Notes: a model not told the origin generated them from the letters alone. 10,420 nt of DNA from Porphyromonadaceae bacterium (GCA_905372135.1 CAJPNS010000068.1:1-10420); one strand, 5' to 3'. Numbered from the stretch's first letter, positions 1 to 6,829 are shown. A program made the numbers and translations.

Positions 1-8
1 CAAAAGTA
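1..8 (-). promoter_or_regulatory. Putative -7 element of a leftward gene outside the window
   Basis: The first eight bases read TACTTTTG on the minus strand, which fits the Bacteroidetes -7 consensus TAnnTTTG. The gene it would serve lies to the left of the window. No -33 TTTG is seen at the expected distance, so this rests on one short match plus the lack of coding sequence to its right. Confidence 0.4.
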
Positions 9-14
9 CGATAT

Positions 15-26
15 TTTCTCGAGAAA
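15..26. repeat. Perfect 12-bp palindrome TTTCTCGAGAAA
   Basis: TTTCTCGAGAAA is its own reverse complement. It lies 6 bases upstream, in the leftward sense, of the putative -7 element at 1-8, where a dimeric regulator could compete with or contact RNA polymerase. An operator role is inferred from position and symmetry only. Confidence 0.4.
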
Positions 27-263
27 CTAAATCGTCGCGCCGAATAGCAAGGTTAAATTATCTTAATCAAAAATTATGTTATTGATTATATGTGTTGTAT
101 GTTTGAGTTTGGTCGATGAAGTTTTCAAAAATGTTTCATCGGGTGTATTAGTGCGGTTTATCGAAGCCTACAATGTAGGCGTGGGTTGAGTCGTATTTGC
201 CGTGAGACTTTCGGTTTTGTTTTCGGGCAATATTATAATCCTGTCGAAGATAGGAAGCAATAC
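27..263. other. Intergenic region without a convincing gene
   Basis: This AT-rich stretch has no credible coding region. The best candidate is a 37-codon plus-strand frame (76-189) with no supporting features. Two weak dyads are present: TAATCAA (64-70) with TTGATTA (82-88), and GATGAA (115-120) with TTCATC (135-140). A stronger one at 166-180 is listed separately. No tRNA, known riboswitch or attachment site was recognised. Confidence 0.5.
166..180. repeat. 15-bp perfect dyad GCCTACAATGTAGGC
   Basis: The arms GCCTACA and TGTAGGC are exact reverse complements around a single central A. As RNA this would be a six-pair hairpin with a three-base loop. There is no T-run on either side, so it does not look like a terminator. 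An operator or a processed RNA structure is possible. Confidence 0.45.
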
Positions 264-314
264 AAAAAGGCTCGAGATTGTCAGAAAAAAGACATTGTCT
301 CGAACCCTTTTTTT
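264..314 (-). terminator. Terminator of the PepSY-like gene, possibly bidirectional
   Basis: An imperfect hairpin pairs 269-282 with 291-306: GG with CC, TCGAGA with TCTCGA and GTC with GAC, interrupted by one mismatch and a small internal loop. Read on the minus strand it ends in five T (264-268). On the plus strand it is followed by seven T (308-314). It lies about 25-30 bases past the stop codon of the minus-strand gene at 339-866. Confidence 0.65.
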
Positions 315-338
315 ATTTAAGCTATGTTTCTATGATGA

Positions 339-866
339 TCAATAGAGAGGTACGTTATCGAGCTGTTTGCCGTTGCTGTCGACGTACACGGTTATTTCGT
401 GTTCGCCATACTCGAGGTCTATCTTGTAGTAAGTCTGATTGGCGCTTACGATTTTGTCGACATCGTCGAATCGGTACTTAGGATACAGAGCCTTTGCGGC
501 TTTCTTCACATTAGCAGGCAGTTCTGCAAGGGTAATATCTTGCTTGTAGATCAGCAGATTTCCCTCTTTGTCGTAATATGCCTTGAAGTCTCTATTGCGA
601 ATCTCGAATTCAACTTCATATATCTCATCGTTTGTTTCCCATTCGATGTCGTAGGCATTTGGGAAGTCTCTGCTGAATGCTTTCGATACCGCGGCATTGG
701 CGCCATTGTATTTGTTCGATGTGTTGTAGCGCATGATAAGGTCGTATACCTTCTGCTCGGAATATTTCTTCGAAATAGCCGGAGCCTGTGCGTTGATCTG
801 TGAACTACATAGCGTTAGGGTAAGTATTACCGCCAAACAAGATACACTCAAAAAGATTTTTCTCAT
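339..866 (-). CDS. Secreted PepSY-like (BLIP-like) domain protein
   Basis: This encodes a 175-residue protein. It starts with a Sec signal peptide (basic MRK, hydrophobic core, likely cleavage after INA at residue 26), so the mature protein should be periplasmic or exported. Two PepSY-like repeats follow, about residues 59-106 and 119-169. Each runs from a helix with an aromatic-Pro pair (AFSRDFPNA; AKALYPKYR) through beta strands to a turn of the type D-x-x-G-x-x-L (DKEGNLL; DSNGKQL). That layout is typical of the Bacteroidetes PepSY_like family, whose fold resembles beta-lactamase inhibitory protein; the molecular function is unknown. It is probably a single-gene unit, with a terminator just downstream and a divergent neighbour upstream. 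I found no TAnnTTTG element in its upstream region, so its promoter is undefined. Confidence 0.85.
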   Translation of the reverse strand: MRKIFLSVSCLAVILTLTLCSSQINAQAPAISKKYSEQKVYDLIMRYNTSNKYNGANAAVSKAFSRDFPNAYDIEWETNDEIYEVEFEIRNRDFKAYYDKEGNLLIYKQDITLAELPANVKKAAKALYPKYRFDDVDKIVSANQTYYKIDLEYGEHEITVYVDSNGKQLDNVPLY

Positions 867-960
867 AAGAATTTATGGTTTTAATTATTAATACGACGAT
901 ATAGACTCAGTCAATATAATAAGGTTTAATGTGAGTCGATAATATAATCGCAGACATCCG

Positions 961-991
961 TTGTAATAATCGAAATTTATACCTAACTTTG
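961..991 (+). promoter_or_regulatory. Bacteroidetes-type promoter of the beta-CASP nuclease gene
   Basis: TAACTTTG at 984-991 matches the TAnnTTTG -7 element. A TTG at 961-963, preceded by CG, lies 20 bases upstream and can serve as the -33 element. The spacing suits the Bacteroidetes consensus. It leaves a leader of roughly 50 bases before the ATG at 1049, which supports that start over the upstream TTG at 1022. Confidence 0.65.
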
Positions 992-1048
992 CCTCCCGAA
1001 ATCGAAAAAAGGCGATAATATTTGAATCCAAATAATAAAACGAATAAA

Positions 1049-2476
1049 ATGCAGATAGAGTTTTTAGGAGCTACACGTGAGGTTACAGGTAGCAAGTTTT
1101 TAATAACAACCAAGGGCGGACGACGTATATTGCTCGATTGTGGAATGTTTCAAGGGAAAGGTCTCGATACCTACAATCTCAACCGCGATATACGTTTCGA
1201 ACCGAGCAGTATCGACTATCTGATACTTTCACATGCACATATAGATCATTCGGGGCTAATACCTTACATATATCACCTTGGATTTAGAGGCAAAATCATT
1301 ACCACGGCTGCTACCCGTAGCTTGTGTGCCTATATGCTTGCCGATAGTGCTTTCATACAGGAGTCGGATACAAATAAATATAACCGCAAAGCTCAACGCA
1401 ACAATCTACACACTGCCTCGCCACTATATACACAGCAGGAGGCTCATCGATGTATGGAGCTATTTGTTACTACTGAGTTTAGGCGGAGGTTGCAGATCGA
1501 CGAAAATATAGCAGTTACGTTCTATACGACAGGGCATTTGCTCGGAGCAGCTTGTTCGGTGATAGAGATAAAAGAAAACGGCAAACTCTACAAGATAGGC
1601 TATACGGGCGATATAGGACGCCAGAAGAGCTATATACTTCGTACTCCTGAGCCTTTTGCTCAGTGCGATTATATTATTACCGAGTCTACTTACGGCAATC
1701 GTTTGCACGAGTCGCAAGAGGATGTAAAGAAAGCTCTGCTCGATGTGGTGTACAATACTTGTGTAGAGAAGAGAGGCAAGCTCATAATTCCCTCTTTTGC
1801 TGTGGGACGTACGCAAGATATTTTGTATGTGCTCAATGAGTTGTACAACGAAGGTCTTTTGCCTCACATCAAGGTATTCGTCGATAGTCCATTGGCAATA
1901 AATACCACCGGAGTATTCTTGGAAAATACAGAGTATCTCAACGACAATATAAAGCGGACGATGCTATATGACGACGATCCGTTCAGTTTCAATCAAGTAG
2001 ACTATGTCCGCGACGTAAACAAGAGTAAAGCCATCAACAAGTACCGAAAGCCTTGTATCATCATCTCGGCATCGGGTATGTTGGAGGCAGGGCGAGTAAA
2101 ACACCACGTGGCAAACAACATAATGAAGCCCAAGAATACGATACTTATAGTCGGATATTGTGCGCCTACTACTCTGGGAGCAAGGATACAGCAGAAGGGT
2201 TTGAAGCAGATTTCCATTTTCGGTAGTATGATACCTGTTCGCGCTGATATTCGTAGCCTCGAAGCTTTCTCGGGACACGGCGACTATCGGGAGATGATAA
2301 AATATCTCCGTTGCCAAGACCCCGACAAGATAAAGAACATATTCCTCGTACACGGCGAGTATTCTACTCAGGAGGAGTACAAACAACACCTCCAAGAGAG
2401 CGGTTTCAGGAATATAATCATCCCCGAAAAAGATAGTCGGTACGTATTGCAAGCCGATGGAGCGGTGAAGATTTGA
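1049..2476 (+). CDS. Beta-CASP metallo-beta-lactamase-fold RNA nuclease (YSH1/CPSF73-like)
   Basis: The 475-residue product is a Zn-dependent RNase of the beta-CASP family (COG1236 type), cytoplasmic and probably an RNA endo/exonuclease. Zn-binding motifs are visible: HAHIDH at residues 62-67, a further His in TTGHLLG (163) and Asp in YTGDIGR (188). Beta-CASP motifs follow: TESTYGNR (motif A, E212), PSFAVGRTQ, VDSPLA, SASGMLEAGR, FSGHGDY (motif B, H410) and LVHGEY (motif C, H435). All expected metal ligands are present, so it should be active. There is no N-terminal KH domain like that of archaeal homologues. The frame can be extended to a TTG at 1022, but I chose the ATG at 1049 because the family normally begins right at MxIxFLGA and a promoter sits at 961-991. 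It is the only plus-strand gene and stands alone, divergent from the PepSY gene and convergent with the barrel gene. Confidence 0.93.
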   Translation: MQIEFLGATREVTGSKFLITTKGGRRILLDCGMFQGKGLDTYNLNRDIRFEPSSIDYLILSHAHIDHSGLIPYIYHLGFRGKIITTAATRSLCAYMLADSAFIQESDTNKYNRKAQRNNLHTASPLYTQQEAHRCMELFVTTEFRRRLQIDENIAVTFYTTGHLLGAACSVIEIKENGKLYKIGYTGDIGRQKSYILRTPEPFAQCDYIITESTYGNRLHESQEDVKKALLDVVYNTCVEKRGKLIIPSFAVGRTQDILYVLNELYNEGLLPHIKVFVDSPLAINTTGVFLENTEYLNDNIKRTMLYDDDPFSFNQVDYVRDVNKSKAINKYRKPCIIISASGMLEAGRVKHHVANNIMKPKNTILIVGYCAPTTLGARIQQKGLKQISIFGSMIPVRADIRSLEAFSGHGDYREMIKYLRCQDPDKIKNIFLVHGEYSTQEEYKQHLQESGFRNIIIPEKDSRYVLQADGAVKI

Positions 2477-2503
2477 GGCGGGTACAAGATGCCGCGCTGT
2501 CTG

Positions 2504-2530
2504 CGGTCGAAGACCGTATCACTGCAGTGA
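2504..2530. repeat. Two adjacent dyads after the nuclease gene
   Basis: CGGTC-GAA-GACCG (2504-2516) is a five-pair hairpin with a three-base loop. TCACTGCAGTGA (2519-2530) is a perfect 12-bp palindrome two bases later. Both lie between the nuclease stop codon and the terminator at 2533-2586. Neither is followed by a T-run, so they may be 3' UTR structures protecting or marking the transcript end. Confidence 0.5.
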
Positions 2531-2532
2531 CG

Positions 2533-2586
2533 AAAAAAATGTTGCGATGTTACCCGAAAGGTGTGTAACGCCGCAACATTTTATTT
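2533..2586. terminator. Bidirectional terminator between convergent genes
   Basis: AATGTTGCG (2538-2546) pairs with CGCAACATT (2572-2580), and GTTAC (2549-2553) pairs with GTAAC (2565-2569) across a 2x2 internal loop. The plus-strand exit is TTTTATTTT. On the minus strand the hairpin is followed by seven T (2533-2539). It can therefore stop both the nuclease transcript and the leftward barrel-gene transcript. Confidence 0.85.
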
Positions 2587-2658
2587 TGCCTGCTGTGCTA
2601 ATCGATTTTACTTCGTAGGAGAAGCGAAAATACTACGCACCGATAGACTGAAGTTTGT

Positions 2659-3369
2659 CTACCGAATTTTGAACATATATATCGCAGAGAGTCTTACGAC
2701 GTGATTGAACAGATACTTCGTTTGTGCCGAAGGTAAGGTATATGTCCAGCCGAAATTCTGCCGAGTGATATTGTTGATGCTTACCGAGTATAGTGGTCGT
2801 ACTGCCCAGTCTTTGTATCTGATATCGACACCGATTTCGGGCGACAGACCGAAGCGGTACATCCTGCCGTTTTTGTCGAATAGGTTTTTGTTTTCGGTCT
2901 CAAGAGTCATCGGCTTTTGGAGGTCGGTAGCTTCGTAGGCGATGTCTTTGCCGTGTAGAGCAGCCGAGAACGATGCTCCGACGAGCGGTAGTATCGATAT
3001 ATTATCGTCTATGCGGAAACTATAACCTAAGTGCAAGGGCAGCTCGGCGTAGAATACTTGGCGTTTGAAAATGGTGGTTGCTGTTCGTTTTGGGTCGTTG
3101 TTGAACTGCATATCGAATCGATACGAACGCATCGAGTAGAGTAGTTGTACGTCGAGCCAGAGACGGCTTCGGAAGTTCCAGCCTAAGTAGCCGCCGACGT
3201 GGAAACCCATACCCGAACGTGGGTTGAAGGTGATTTTATTGACGTCGCCGCTTACCAAAGCGTAAGGAAACGTATGTTGATAGCCGCCGATGAAGCCTGC
3301 TCTGAGTTTTTGTGCCGATACTGCCAAGGGGGCAGATATCAAGAGTATTGCCAATATTATTTTTTTCAT
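2659..3369 (-). CDS. Outer-membrane beta-barrel protein (PorT-like family)
   Basis: The 236-residue product has a classic signal peptide (MKKIILAILL..., likely cleavage after AVSA at residue 19). The remainder has alternating amphipathic strands rich in aromatic residues and glycine, for example RAGFIGGYQHTF, GFHVGGYLGWNF, LWLDVQLLYSMRSY, FYAELPLHLGYSF, FGLSPEIGVDIRY and HVVRLSAIYMFKIR. The ELPLHLGY segment resembles the E-x-P-L-x-x-x-Y motif of the Bacteroidetes OMP_b-brl_2 family. The last residues form a terminal strand suited to Bam-mediated insertion. The barrel is probably small, about eight to ten strands. It starts 46 bases after the FKBP lipoprotein stop, and no promoter is visible in the gap, so the two are likely co-transcribed. 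Transport or structural role cannot be told; it need not be the secretion component PorT itself. Confidence 0.8.
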   Translation of the reverse strand: MKKIILAILLISAPLAVSAQKLRAGFIGGYQHTFPYALVSGDVNKITFNPRSGMGFHVGGYLGWNFRSRLWLDVQLLYSMRSYRFDMQFNNDPKRTATTIFKRQVFYAELPLHLGYSFRIDDNISILPLVGASFSAALHGKDIAYEATDLQKPMTLETENKNLFDKNGRMYRFGLSPEIGVDIRYKDWAVRPLYSVSINNITRQNFGWTYTLPSAQTKYLFNHVVRLSAIYMFKIR

Positions 3370-3415
3370 ATAACAGATTGTCTCGATGTAGTCGGTTAAT
3401 ATTTTACGTGTATAC

Positions 3416-3964
3416 TTATTTGGGTAGGGTGTTTACTATCTTTACTATTTCGATATGGCTGATAAAAGTAGAGTATGGCGGTACGAAGAATCTGGCTGCT
3501 GAGGCTACTTTATTGCCTGTTTTGCCGTAGGCGAGATTCCAAGGAATGTATATGGTGAAGTTTGCTCCTTGCCTTACGAGGCCTGAGCAGAGTATTTCTT
3601 GCCAACCTTCGACCATATCTTTCATCTGTACATCGTACTTTTCGGCATGCCCCACAGCTGTGCCGTCGATGAGAAAATTTTGGTAGGTAACATTTACTGC
3701 CGAGCTGCGTTTGGCTACAATGCCGTATCCGCTGTGCCTTATTACGTACTGTATACCCGAAGGCGTGATGCCTGCCGCTACATAATCGTTTTTTACTTCG
3801 GCTTTGCTGAGCGAATCGATAGTGGTTTTGTTTTTATTGAGCCAAGCCTCGTTGTGTGCCTTCCAGACGCTGAAGTCTTCGCGGCACGAAGAGAAGATAG
3901 CTGCCGAGGCGAGCAATATAGCAAAGAGGTATCTCTTTGTTGCCGTACGGTAGGTGTGTGTCAT
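3416..3964 (-). CDS. FKBP-type peptidyl-prolyl isomerase-like lipoprotein
   Basis: The 182-residue product has a basic N-terminus, a hydrophobic stretch (residues 12-24) and a lipobox-like FSSC, putting the lipidated cysteine at residue 27. It is therefore probably anchored in the outer membrane. After a helical linker (28-65) comes a FKBP domain (about 66-178) with VEGWQE (118-123), YIPWNLAYG (139-147) and FVPPYSTFISHIEIVKI (160-176), the usual landmarks of the fold. Compared with human FKBP12, Tyr26, Trp59 and Tyr82 are kept (Y94, W121, Y146). Phe36-Asp37 are replaced by V104-G105, and Phe99 by S169. The fold assignment is firm, but isomerase activity may be weak or absent and a chaperone role is possible. 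It probably forms a unit with the barrel protein downstream, and a -7 element lies at 4074-4081. Confidence 0.85.
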   Translation of the reverse strand: MTHTYRTATKRYLFAILLASAAIFSSCREDFSVWKAHNEAWLNKNKTTIDSLSKAEVKNDYVAAGITPSGIQYVIRHSGYGIVAKRSSAVNVTYQNFLIDGTAVGHAEKYDVQMKDMVEGWQEILCSGLVRQGANFTIYIPWNLAYGKTGNKVASAARFFVPPYSTFISHIEIVKIVNTLPK

Positions 3965-4073
3965 TGTTTTATCTGTGTATGTATTGCGGTTATTAATATT
4001 ATGTTGCTGTAATATGCCATATCGATACTATCGGCAGTAGGTCGCAGGCATCTATATCGTCGTTTACAGAGTG

Positions 4074-4081
4074 CAAAGGTA
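4074..4081 (-). promoter_or_regulatory. Putative -7 element for the FKBP-barrel unit
   Basis: The minus strand reads TACCTTTG, a full match to TAnnTTTG, between the PAP2-like stop codon and the FKBP start, giving a leader of about 100 bases. A TTTG at 4105-4108 lies 23 bases upstream, slightly far for a -33 element and inside the end of the preceding gene. Its presence argues that the FKBP gene is not only transcribed from the rpoN operon. Confidence 0.55.
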
Positions 4082-4091
4082 TGAAAATAAT

Positions 4092-4706
4092 TTATAACTG
4101 CATCCAAAGAAGTACGGATGGTATGAGCGACAGTCCGAGTCCGAGGAAGAAACCTGCTACAGTCTGCCCCAGAGTGTGAGCTCCGAGTATACAACGCGAA
4201 GTCATTACGCTGCCGGCTATGAGGAGTGTTACCACCGACCAAAATACTATATTGATATGCAAAAACGACATCATTACCACGAAGCCGCAGAGGATACCCA
4301 TTCCGCAACTATGAGCCGATATCTTCCATTTGGTATTTATAATAGTTACAGCGGCGAATGCAAAGAGGGCAAATGTAAAAAATGTTACATACAGATACAT
4401 TCCGAGCAGCAGATATATCGAGTACAACCCTACGATAGCTGAGTTTAGCGATATGAGATATATGGGGTGTCGTTCGCGTCGGTCGGGTAGTGTGATGTCG
4501 GTGATTTTGCCTTTGCGGTAGCGGTACCATATCGATACTACAGGCACTACGACGGTAAAGAGTATCACGAGGGCAAAAAATGCCAAGTCGCCATAGATAT
4601 TGTTTGAGTGTGGCAGTGCGGTAGCGACATACATGAGTATGGCGCAATAGAGTGGCACCGCTATGGGGTGGAATATGGCAGATAGTGTTTTGGCGATATT
4701 TGTCAT
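4092..4706 (-). CDS. PAP2-superfamily-like integral membrane protein
   Basis: The 204-residue membrane protein has about six hydrophobic segments (roughly 10-30, 40-60, 83-104, 106-124, 136-165, 183-202). It carries PAP2-type phosphatase landmarks: ITDITLPDRRERHP (68-81) in the place of the first motif, KISAHSCG (128-135) with the probable catalytic-region His132, and SRCILGAHTLGQ (170-181) matching the third motif S-R-x-x-L-x-x-H. The acidic residue that normally follows this His by four positions is Gln181. From memory, related Bacteroidetes proteins often carry Gln here, so this may define a subfamily rather than a defect. The substrate would be a lipid phosphate or pyrophosphate, but activity is uncertain. 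The start lies 4 bases after the rpoN stop codon, indicating co-transcription and likely translational coupling. Confidence 0.75.
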   Translation of the reverse strand: MTNIAKTLSAIFHPIAVPLYCAILMYVATALPHSNNIYGDLAFFALVILFTVVVPVVSIWYRYRKGKITDITLPDRRERHPIYLISLNSAIVGLYSIYLLLGMYLYVTFFTFALFAFAAVTIINTKWKISAHSCGMGILCGFVVMMSFLHINIVFWSVVTLLIAGSVMTSRCILGAHTLGQTVAGFFLGLGLSLIPSVLLWMQL

Positions 4707-4710
4707 GTTT

Positions 4711-6189
4711 TTAGCGTGTGGCTTTGTTTGTTGTTCTCAGATTAGAGTGCGGTATATGCATTTCGTCGCGGTATTTGGCTATTGTTCGTCGGGCTATGCG
4801 ATAACCTTCGTCGTTGAGTTTTTGGGCTATTTGTGCGTCGGTAAGAGGAGAACTTTTATCTTCGGACTCGACGAGTTGTCGCATTATAGCCATTATTTTT
4901 TTATTCGAAACCTCGCCGCCTCGGTCGGTCTTGATAGCGTCGGAGAAGAAATACCGCAAGGGAAATATACCGTATGCGGTCTGTACGTATTTATTGTTTG
5001 TGGCTCGCGATACCGTCGAGAGGTCGAAGTGTACTATCTCGGCTATATCTTTGAGCTTCATAGGCACGAGGTCTGAGGGGTCGCCCGAGGTGAAAAACGC
5101 TTTCTGCGTATTGGCTATCGCTATCATAGTGCGGGTAAGGGTGCGGTTTCGTTGCTCGATAGCCTCGATGAAGGTGTCGGCATCGTCGATTTTTTTGCGT
5201 GCGAATGCGAGGGCTTGGCGTGTATCGTCGTTTTTCGAGGTGCGAGCAGAGAGTTGTTCGACCATATCGCGGTAAACTTTGCTCACAGAGAGCTTGGCGT
5301 AGTTGAATCCATTGAGCGAGACGTATAGGTTGCCGCCGTATTGCTCTACGGTGAAGTCGGGTATCACTTGCGAGGCGACTCTTTCGTGGCGGCTCGAGAG
5401 GGTATTGCCCGGCTTGGGGTCGAGATGCAATATCTCTTCGATAGCCTTGTCGAAATCTTTCTGTTCGAGGTCGAGACGGCTGCGGATGAAGCCATATTTT
5501 TTAGCAGTAAAGCTATCGAAATATTTCTCTACGATAATTCGTGCGTTGTCGACTGAGGGCGACGAATGTTGTCGGTGGAGTTGTAGCAGCAGACACTCGC
5601 GAAGGTCGCGGGCTCCGACTCCTGCCGGCTCGAGCTGCTGCACGAGCTTCAGAGCTGCCTCAAGCTGCTGTGTATCGACATCGATTGCCATCGAGAACGC
5701 CAAGTCGTCGGCGATATTGGAGAGGCTACGCGTAAGATAACCGTTGTCGTCGAGGCAAGCGACGAGATATTTGGCGAGCCTCAGAGTCTGCTCGTCGGCT
5801 TCGAGTTCGTCGAGCTGCGACGATAGATTCTCTTCGAACGACTCTTCGGAGGCGAATCCCTGCGACGGCTTCGTATCTGTGTCGGTATTGAAATTGTCTT
5901 TGATGGTGTATTGCGAAGTATCGGGGGCAAACGAATCTGCCTCCATAATATCGATATCGTCTTGTTCGGTTGGCAGCGAAGAGTCGGCATCGGTCGTCGC
6001 AGTGGGCGATATGTCGGCGTCGTCGTCGGAGGCGGTGTCTGTGGTCTCTTCGAGTGCAGGGTTAGCCTCGAGTTCTTTGTTGACGACCTCTTCCATTTCG
6101 GGTGTCGAGTAGCCAAGCATCCGTATTGCTTGGAACTGCACGGGCGACAAGCGTTGGCGTTGCGATATTTTCAGCTCTTGCTTCAACAT
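4711..6189 (-). CDS. rpoN: RNA polymerase sigma-54 factor
   Basis: The 492-residue product has the full sigma-54 architecture. Region I (1-48, SQRQRLSPVQFQAIRMLGY and ELEANPALEE) contacts activators. Region II (about 49-115) is very acidic, with runs of Asp, Glu, Ser and Thr. The core-binding region spans roughly 120-330. A helix-turn-helix lies at 379-400 (LKDIAEIVHFDLSTVSRATN), and the RpoN box is at 466-475 (ARRTIAKYRD), close to the canonical ARRTVAKYRE. It directs polymerase to -24/-12 promoters and needs an AAA+ enhancer-binding protein, none of which is encoded here. The start MLKQELKISQ fits family members. The gene heads a unit with the PAP2-like gene and has a -7 element at 6226-6233, so it is probably transcribed by the housekeeping sigma factor. 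Confidence 0.97.
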   Translation of the reverse strand: MLKQELKISQRQRLSPVQFQAIRMLGYSTPEMEEVVNKELEANPALEETTDTASDDDADISPTATTDADSSLPTEQDDIDIMEADSFAPDTSQYTIKDNFNTDTDTKPSQGFASEESFEENLSSQLDELEADEQTLRLAKYLVACLDDNGYLTRSLSNIADDLAFSMAIDVDTQQLEAALKLVQQLEPAGVGARDLRECLLLQLHRQHSSPSVDNARIIVEKYFDSFTAKKYGFIRSRLDLEQKDFDKAIEEILHLDPKPGNTLSSRHERVASQVIPDFTVEQYGGNLYVSLNGFNYAKLSVSKVYRDMVEQLSARTSKNDDTRQALAFARKKIDDADTFIEAIEQRNRTLTRTMIAIANTQKAFFTSGDPSDLVPMKLKDIAEIVHFDLSTVSRATNNKYVQTAYGIFPLRYFFSDAIKTDRGGEVSNKKIMAIMRQLVESEDKSSPLTDAQIAQKLNDEGYRIARRTIAKYRDEMHIPHSNLRTTNKATR

Positions 6190-6225
6190 TCGGTGAGTGT
6201 GTATTTATTTCGAATAATTGCTGTG

Positions 6226-6233
6226 CAAAGGTA
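6226..6233 (-). promoter_or_regulatory. Putative -7 element of rpoN
   Basis: The minus strand reads TACCTTTG, 36 bases before the rpoN start codon. No good -33 element lies 19-21 bases upstream. The region to its right (6234-6388) holds no gene. It contains a doubled CGTTGAA word near 6260-6273, an A6G6 tract (6295-6306) and a small bulged hairpin, CACAAGG (6311-6317) with CCTGTG (6324-6329). Confidence 0.55.
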
Positions 6234-6388
6234 ATTGTTTTTTTGTTTAATCGTGTAAGCGTTGAAACGTTGAATTGTTTAAATGTGGCGATACAAAAAA
6301 GGGGGGCAAACACAAGGTGTAAGCCTGTGCAATAATATACGCGAGAGAGTGTGGTGTATGTCTGTAAATAATCGAAAGTGGAGATGCG

Positions 6389-6413
6389 AAAAAATAAAAA
6401 ACTCCCTTCGGAG
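6389..6413 (-). terminator. Terminator of the small GNAT gene
   Basis: On the minus strand a short CTCC-GAAG-GGAG hairpin (6402-6413) runs directly into TTTTTTATTTTTT (6389-6401). The stem is only four pairs, but the U-tract is long. It lies about 50 bases past the stop codon of the gene at 6465-6749, separating it from rpoN. Confidence 0.6.
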
Positions 6414-6464
6414 GATAAAACCGATACGGTAGGTAGAGAAATTACTCTTGGTCGAAACTCTCGC

Positions 6465-6749
6465 TCAAGATTTCACGTCGGCGATGGCGGGGTCTTTGGC
6501 GAAACGAGCTGCCACGAACGAACATACGGGTACTATCTTGATGCCTTCGCGGCGTGCGTACCCGACGGCTTCGGCAAGAAGCAATCCGCCGTAGCCTTTG
6601 CCACCAAATGCGGACTCCACTCCCGTGTGGTCGATGACGATATTGCCGTCGTTGCGGCGGGTATATGTCATTTCACCTGCAAAAACATTGTCGTCGTAGA
6701 TAACGAACCGTCCGCTGCTGCCGCTGTCTTCGTGCGATAATCTTACCAT
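6465..6749 (-). CDS. Small GNAT-fold N-acetyltransferase-like protein (NATD1/YjdJ type)
   Basis: The 94-residue product is a minimal Gcn5-related acetyltransferase domain. Visible are a strand pair (FVIYDDNVFAGEMTYTRR, 15-32), the family signature IDHTGVE (39-45), the acetyl-CoA pyrophosphate loop GGKGYGG (49-55), a helix (56-68), and KIVPVCSFV (71-79) with the Cys conserved in this family. Its length equals that of stand-alone members (about 90-100 residues), so it is not truncated. The substrate is unknown in bacteria. It forms a single-gene unit between its promoter (6794-6812) and the terminator at 6389-6413. Confidence 0.85.
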   Translation of the reverse strand: MVRLSHEDSGSSGRFVIYDDNVFAGEMTYTRRNDGNIVIDHTGVESAFGGKGYGGLLLAEAVGYARREGIKIVPVCSFVAARFAKDPAIADVKS

Positions 6750-6793
6750 ATTCAGTTAATCGATTTGGTTGTACATTATAACTTTTGCGATGG

Positions 6794-6812
6794 CAAAGGT
6801 ACGAATAATTCG
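6794..6812 (-). promoter_or_regulatory. -7 element plus palindrome for the small GNAT gene
   Basis: The minus strand reads TACCTTTG (6794-6801), and directly upstream is the palindrome CGAATTATTCG (6802-6812). Together with the flanking TTGA this module is nearly identical to the one in front of the Crp-like gene at 8586-8608 (two differences in 23 bases). The leader is about 45 bases. Confidence 0.6.
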
Positions 6813-6829
6813 TCAACATCTATCGAACG

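Noticed and set aside
76..189. A 37-codon plus-strand frame in the left intergenic region
   Set aside because: It has no recognisable motif, no promoter element or terminator, and its 3' part contains the 166-180 dyad. Chance is the simpler explanation.
904..937. GACTCA (904-909) with TGAGTC (932-937) between the divergent genes
   Set aside because: Six-base arms with a 22-base AT-rich loop are expected by chance, and there is no link to either promoter.
1022..1048. TTG start extending the nuclease by nine residues
   Set aside because: The added residues (MNPNNKTNK) are not typical of the family, while the ATG at 1049 gives the usual MxIxFLGA opening and a sensible leader.
4651..4667. TGGCAC resembling the -24 half of a sigma-54 promoter
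   Set aside because: It lies inside the PAP2-like coding region and lacks the GC-containing -12 half at the required spacing.
5541..6313. Long frames opposite and overlapping the rpoN gene
   Set aside because: These are low-complexity Ser/Arg/Cys-rich translations of the acidic and coding regions of rpoN in other frames; only the rpoN frame shows family motifs.
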